DNA of 64,000 bases from Bacillota bacterium (GTDB taxonomy: Bacteria; Bacillota; Clostridia; Oscillospirales; Oscillospiraceae): the NCBI GenBank assembly GCA_030535235.1, contig JAUNCL010000004.1:1-64000 (forward strand), given 5' to 3'. How positions within the stretch are numbered: the first letter of the stretch is position 1; each line of letters starts with the position of its first letter. This document shows, piece after piece, positions 60,439 to 64,000 of the stretch. The translations under genes and the position numbers were made by a program. The notes beneath the pieces are model-generated. The model searched no databases, was not told where the DNA came from, and saw only the letters and a list, made by a program, of their open reading frames with translations.

Positions 60439-63168
60439 TTAGTGGACCACCACGGTGGTGCCGTTGGGAATGTTGTTGTACATGAACCAGATGTCGTCGT
60501 TGTACATCCGCAGGCAGCCATGGCTGATGGGGAAGCCAATGCGGGCGTCATAGTACCGGTCAGAGTTCATGGGCCAGTACTCCAGACGGGAGTGGAAAGC
60601 ATAGCCCGAGGAGCCGTAGAAGCGGACGATGGGACCGCAGTAATAGGAGCCATAGTTCCAGGAGCTCTGCTTGTAGGAGGTGGTGAACACGCCCTTGATG
60701 GTGGGGGTGGAAGGCTTACCGGAGCCGCACAGGCACTCCCGGATGAGCTTCCAGTTCCCCTGGGAACCCTCAAAGATATTCACCCGCTGGTAGGTAAGAT
60801 TCACCCACACCAGATACTTGGTCTGGCTGGAATATCCCTTCAGGTTGACCCAGGCAGTCTTCACCTCGGGGTCGTAGTCGTGTTTCAGGGCCCAGGCCAG
60901 GGTGTAGTCGCCGGCATAGGTGCTGGTGACCTTGTTCAGCACGTCTGCCTCGGTCAGATTGTGATAATAGAGGTACCCGTAGTTTTTCAGATTAACGGTC
61001 TTCGATGCGCTGATCTGCTGGGCCCGGCCGTCGGCGGTGGTGTAGGACAGGACGAACTTGATCTCCGAGGTGCGCTTCATGTTCTCGGTGTAGGTGTACT
61101 TATGGCTCAGCTTCGGCGTGTCCTGCCCCAGAACAATGGTCTGGGTGGAGACCTTCTTGCCGTCCACATACCATTCCCCGGTGCAGGTCTTGCCCGCCTC
61201 GGGGTATTTCAGGTTGGCCGTGACCACCAGGTCAGCTCCCGGCTCCAGGGTGGTCGGGGCACTGAGGGAGGCCGAAGCCCGGGCAATGCCGTTGTCCGGG
61301 AAGTTTTCTACCTTGAGCTGGGCCTCGCCCCGGACCTCCTGCTGGCGGCCGTCCTCGGTGGTGTAGGTCAGGACAAGCTCCACCGTGCTGGTCTCCGGCA
61401 TGCCGTAGTAGTAGTCATAGCGGAAAGTCAGGTAGGGGCTGCTCTTGCCCAGGGTGACTTTACCGGTGGACACCTCCCTACCGTCCACATACCAGAAGCC
61501 TTGGCAGACCTTGTCCACCTCAGGGCTGTCCACCACGGCGGTGGCCTGGAGCGTCTCTCCGGCAGCTAAGGTCTCAGGCACGGAAAGGGTCACCACCGCA
61601 TCCGCCAGACCCAGGTCGGCAAAGGTCTCCAGCTTCACGTCAGCAGAGGCCTTCCCGTCGTACACGTCCCCGTCGGAGTCCGTGTAGGTGAGGACGAACT
61701 CCACCACGCCATCCTGCTTCATATCATGGGTGTAACTGGGGGGCATGGAGGCCACCGGCGTATCCTTGCCCAGGCGGACAGTCTGCCGCTCCATCAGCTC
61801 TCCATTTAAGTACCAGGCGGCGGTGCACAGCTTGCCTATGTGCTCCTCCGGAACGGTCAGGTCGGCTCTGGCCTTCAGGACCTGGCCGGCGGGCAGGATG
61901 TCGGGGGTGGACAGACTGATCTCCACACCGGACAGATCATAGCCTGTCCAGGGGGTGAGGTTGTCCTTGGAGACCTTCAGGTCATAATACTTGGTGTTCA
62001 GGGTCACATCCTTCACCCGGCCGCTGCCGGAAACCGCGCTGTCCCGGCCGGCCAGAAGAAGGGTGTCCGCCTTGGCGTCCAACTTTACAGTGTTCCCGGT
62101 TCCCCGGATAACCATATCTCCCACCGTGCATCCCCGCTTGACGGAGACGGTATTGCCGCTGCCGGAGATGGTCAGGGTATCCACCGAGCTGTTGATCACG
62201 ACCGTCCGGCCGCTGCCGGTAATCTCCACCCGGTCGATGTTTCCGGAACAGGTCACGCTGCCTGTGCCATCCCCCACCGTCAGGGTGCCGACAGTATAGG
62301 TCTTGGGCAGGTCCAGGGTCACGTCCCCGGTGCGGGCCGCCAGGATGAGTTTTTCAATCGTCCCCGTCCCCTGGATGGCCAAAGAGGTCAGGTGATCCGA
62401 GCGGATGGCCGCCAGAGAGGCGCTGACGTCGGTGAGGCTGATGACCGAGGAGGCATCGTCAAACCAGAGGTCCCCGGCGTTCCGGTCCCTCAGCTCCACA
62501 TCCCCGGAGAGGACCGTTCCTACACTCCGGTTGTCCTGGTAGCTGTCAGCGGTGGTATAGACCCCGGCCAGTCGATAGAGGATGGTGGCAAACTCCGCCC
62601 GGGTCAAGGGCCGGTCGGCCCGGAGGCCGCCTTCGCTGCCGTTGACCACCCCGGCCTCCACCAGAGAGGCCGCCGCCTGCTGGGTCTCCCCGGTGAGGTA
62701 GGCCGTGTCATCAAAGGCTTCCAGAACCGACAGGTCAGGCTCCGCCGTGGTGACCTGGAAGGCCCGGCCAAACAGGCGGAAGGCGTCTCCCCGGGAGATG
62801 GGCTGATTCAGGTCGGTCCCGTAGCTCTCGTCCAGCAGACCGGCGTAGACTCCCTTAGCGGCCTCCTCCTTGTACCAGGCCCCGGCAGGGATCTGGAAGG
62901 CACCGGTGTCCTCCTTGCCGGTGACGTGGAGCACACGGCACAGAACCGTCACGGCCTCGGCGGTGGTCACGCTCTTGTCGGGGGCCATGGTGGCGGCGTC
63001 ATATCCCTTGAGGATGCCATCATCATAGGCCTGCCGCAGGGTGTTCTCCGCCCAGTGTCCCTTCACATCCTGAAAGTCCGTGAAGGCTGCCTCGGCAGTG
63101 GCGGCAAGGCCCAGGACCATGGTCACGCCAAGGATCAGAGGAACGGCTTTTTTCAGAAACTTCTTCAT
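60439..63168 (-). CDS. SLH-anchored L,D-transpeptidase
   Basis: A 909-residue secreted protein. The signal peptide ends near AEAA (residue 28). Three SLH repeats (about 30-200) would hold it to the cell wall. A beta-rich region of short repeats (about 210-390; TVGTLTVGDGTGSVTCSG, GSGNTVSVKRG) follows, then three tandem domains of about 100 residues, each with a W-Y-(V/L)-(D/N)-G strand (AWYLNGELM, FWYVDGREV, EWYVDGKKV). The C-terminal YkuD domain has SHGCLRM with His883 and Cys885. It makes 3-3 peptide cross-links or attaches proteins to peptidoglycan. Confidence 0.9.
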   Translation of the reverse strand: MKKFLKKAVPLILGVTMVLGLAATAEAAFTDFQDVKGHWAENTLRQAYDDGILKGYDAATMAPDKSVTTAEAVTVLCRVLHVTGKEDTGAFQIPAGAWYKEEAAKGVYAGLLDESYGTDLNQPISRGDAFRLFGRAFQVTTAEPDLSVLEAFDDTAYLTGETQQAAASLVEAGVVNGSEGGLRADRPLTRAEFATILYRLAGVYTTADSYQDNRSVGTVLSGDVELRDRNAGDLWFDDASSVISLTDVSASLAAIRSDHLTSLAIQGTGTIEKLILAARTGDVTLDLPKTYTVGTLTVGDGTGSVTCSGNIDRVEITGSGRTVVINSSVDTLTISGSGNTVSVKRGCTVGDMVIRGTGNTVKLDAKADTLLLAGRDSAVSGSGRVKDVTLNTKYYDLKVSKDNLTPWTGYDLSGVEISLSTPDILPAGQVLKARADLTVPEEHIGKLCTAAWYLNGELMERQTVRLGKDTPVASMPPSYTHDMKQDGVVEFVLTYTDSDGDVYDGKASADVKLETFADLGLADAVVTLSVPETLAAGETLQATAVVDSPEVDKVCQGFWYVDGREVSTGKVTLGKSSPYLTFRYDYYYGMPETSTVELVLTYTTEDGRQQEVRGEAQLKVENFPDNGIARASASLSAPTTLEPGADLVVTANLKYPEAGKTCTGEWYVDGKKVSTQTIVLGQDTPKLSHKYTYTENMKRTSEIKFVLSYTTADGRAQQISASKTVNLKNYGYLYYHNLTEADVLNKVTSTYAGDYTLAWALKHDYDPEVKTAWVNLKGYSSQTKYLVWVNLTYQRVNIFEGSQGNWKLIRECLCGSGKPSTPTIKGVFTTSYKQSSWNYGSYYCGPIVRFYGSSGYAFHSRLEYWPMNSDRYYDARIGFPISHGCLRMYNDDIWFMYNNIPNGTTVVVH

Positions 63169-63324
63169 CTCTTCTCCTTCCCAATCGCAGTTCTATCCCT
63201 GGTGGAATCCCGGAGGCTCCAGGCACAAAATGCGGTTGAATTTCATGTGAATCCAGTGTAACGGATTTGGAAAAGGATTGCAAGATTTACGGAAAATTTT
63301 TCTTCCCTCTTTTTCAGCAAAACA

Positions 63325-63345
63325 GCGCGGCAAACCCTGCCGCGC
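63325..63345 (-). terminator. Terminator of the right-edge peptidase gene
   Basis: GCGCGGCA / TGCCGCGC hairpin with a 5-base loop and TGTTTTG on the minus strand. Confidence 0.75.
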
Positions 63346-63366
63346 CGTGTCTGTTCCCTATGCAAT

Positions 63367-64000
63367 TCATGGGCAGAGGACGGAATTGAGCTCCTTCCGT
63401 CGAGCTTTCCACTCGGGGACGAACTGCTCCAGACAGCCGTAAAAGGCCGGGGAGTGGTTCGGGTGGAGGAAGTGGACCAGCTCATGCCACACCACATATT
63501 CCACGCAGGGCAGCGGGGCCCGCACCAGCTGCCAGGCGAAGGTCACCCGCCGGTCACTGGGCTTGCAGCTCCCCCAGCGGGAGGTCATGGAGCGCACCTT
63601 AATCTCCGGAAAGGGGACCCCCAGGGGTTCCAGACGGGGGTGGATCCCACGGCACAGTTCCGTGGTGACCGCCAGACACTGGGCCTTGTAAAAGTCCTCC
63701 ATGGTCTTTTTCCGCAGGGCCGGGTCGGAGGGGGCCCGCAGCTGGAGATGGATCTCTTCCCCCACCAGCTCCGCCCGGTTTTTCTTCCCCTCCCGCAGAC
63801 GGATGGGATACCTCTCGCCCAGGAGACAAACGAGTTCCCCCTGGTCATAGGTGGGCTCTCCGCCCCCCTGCCAGGTCTGGGCGGCAAACTTTTCCAAGGC
63901 GTTCAGGATGAAATCCCCCCGGCTGACCAAAATCTCCTCCACCGCCCGGTCGCTGACCCGATAGGGCGCTGAGACCCCCACCGTCCCGTCAGCCCGGACC
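63367..64000 (-). CDS. YgjP-like metallopeptidase (5' end outside the window)
   Basis: At least 211 residues of the M48/DUF45 YgjP family: VRSMTSRWGSCKPSDRRVTFAW-type block (MTSRWGSCKPSDRRV) and HELVHFLHPNHSPAFYG (HExxH). A GTG at 63981 is possible, but the frame stays open to the edge and encodes VRADGTVGVSAP, the normal strand before this point in the family, so the true start is beyond 64000. It is related to the protein at 30607 but not a close copy. Confidence 0.88.
   Translation of the reverse strand, partial: VRADGTVGVSAPYRVSDRAVEEILVSRGDFILNALEKFAAQTWQGGGEPTYDQGELVCLLGERYPIRLREGKKNRAELVGEEIHLQLRAPSDPALRKKTMEDFYKAQCLAVTTELCRGIHPRLEPLGVPFPEIKVRSMTSRWGSCKPSDRRVTFAWQLVRAPLPCVEYVVWHELVHFLHPNHSPAFYGCLEQFVPEWKARRKELNSVLCP

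Overview
The window looks like a piece of chromosome from a GC-rich, anaerobic, spore-forming clostridium. Flavonifractor, Lawsonibacter and other Oscillospiraceae are the nearest kind I can suggest. The reasons are strong AGGAGG ribosome sites, a SleC-type spore cortex-lytic locus, ferredoxin-linked enzymes (IorAB, an AprBA-type APS reductase, a small siroheme sulfite reductase), SLH surface proteins and GC-rich Firmicute codon use. The genus call is inference; no rRNA or complete tRNA gene lies in the window.

Layout. (1) 1-18.8 kb is a sulfur supercluster. A leftward operon (sbp, cysT, cysW, cysA, aprA-like, aprB-like, cysD, cysN) imports and activates sulfate and reduces it to sulfite. A second leftward operon holds a siroheme sulfite reductase, a TusA-like protein, a thioredoxin, a ThiS-like sulfur carrier, a ThiF-like E1, a JAMM peptidase and a TrxB-like reductase. 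A divergent O-acetylhomoserine sulfhydrylase gene lies beside them. Together these read as protein-thiocarboxylate-dependent homocysteine synthesis. A LysR regulator, an HTH-only LysR protein, and a hydrolase-mnmA-cysteine desulfurase operon complete the block. A palindromic operator is shared by the first operon and the desulfurase operon. cysN carries an in-frame TGA where a Trp is expected.

(2) 18.8-34.3 kb is a lower-GC mobile and defence region. It starts with remnants of IS21, IS256 and IS3 elements and a group II intron tail. A type I restriction-modification operon follows, with a single-TRD S-like protein, HsdM, RhuM, a membrane-anchored unknown, full-length HsdS, a HAD phosphatase, HsdR and a YgjP-like peptidase. 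Then come an IS21 element with istA fused to istB, a 3' fragment of an initiator tRNA gene (an attachment-site scar) and a tyrosine recombinase remnant.

(3) 34.3-64 kb is mostly ordinary chromosome: a YesM/YesN-type two-component pair, a secreted barnase-type RNase with barstar, D-serine ammonia-lyase, RF2, a sodium:solute symporter, an acyl-CoA ligase/TrpR-like/iorA/iorB operon for aryl-pyruvate metabolism, two peptidases, murC, a phosphopantetheinyl transferase, a DNA glycosylase, a PcrA-type helicase, an EFR1 ferredoxin, a MutT protein, a YARHG lipoprotein, a metallo-hydrolase, a SleC-like spore enzyme split over two genes plus a peptidoglycan-binding partner, a large SLH/L,D-transpeptidase and a peptidase gene cut by the right edge.

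The most interesting parts are the sulfur relay with its Cys-capped carrier and matching JAMM peptidase, the interrupted cysN, the duplicated sulfur promoter/operator with an orphan antisense copy, and the split SleC prodomain.
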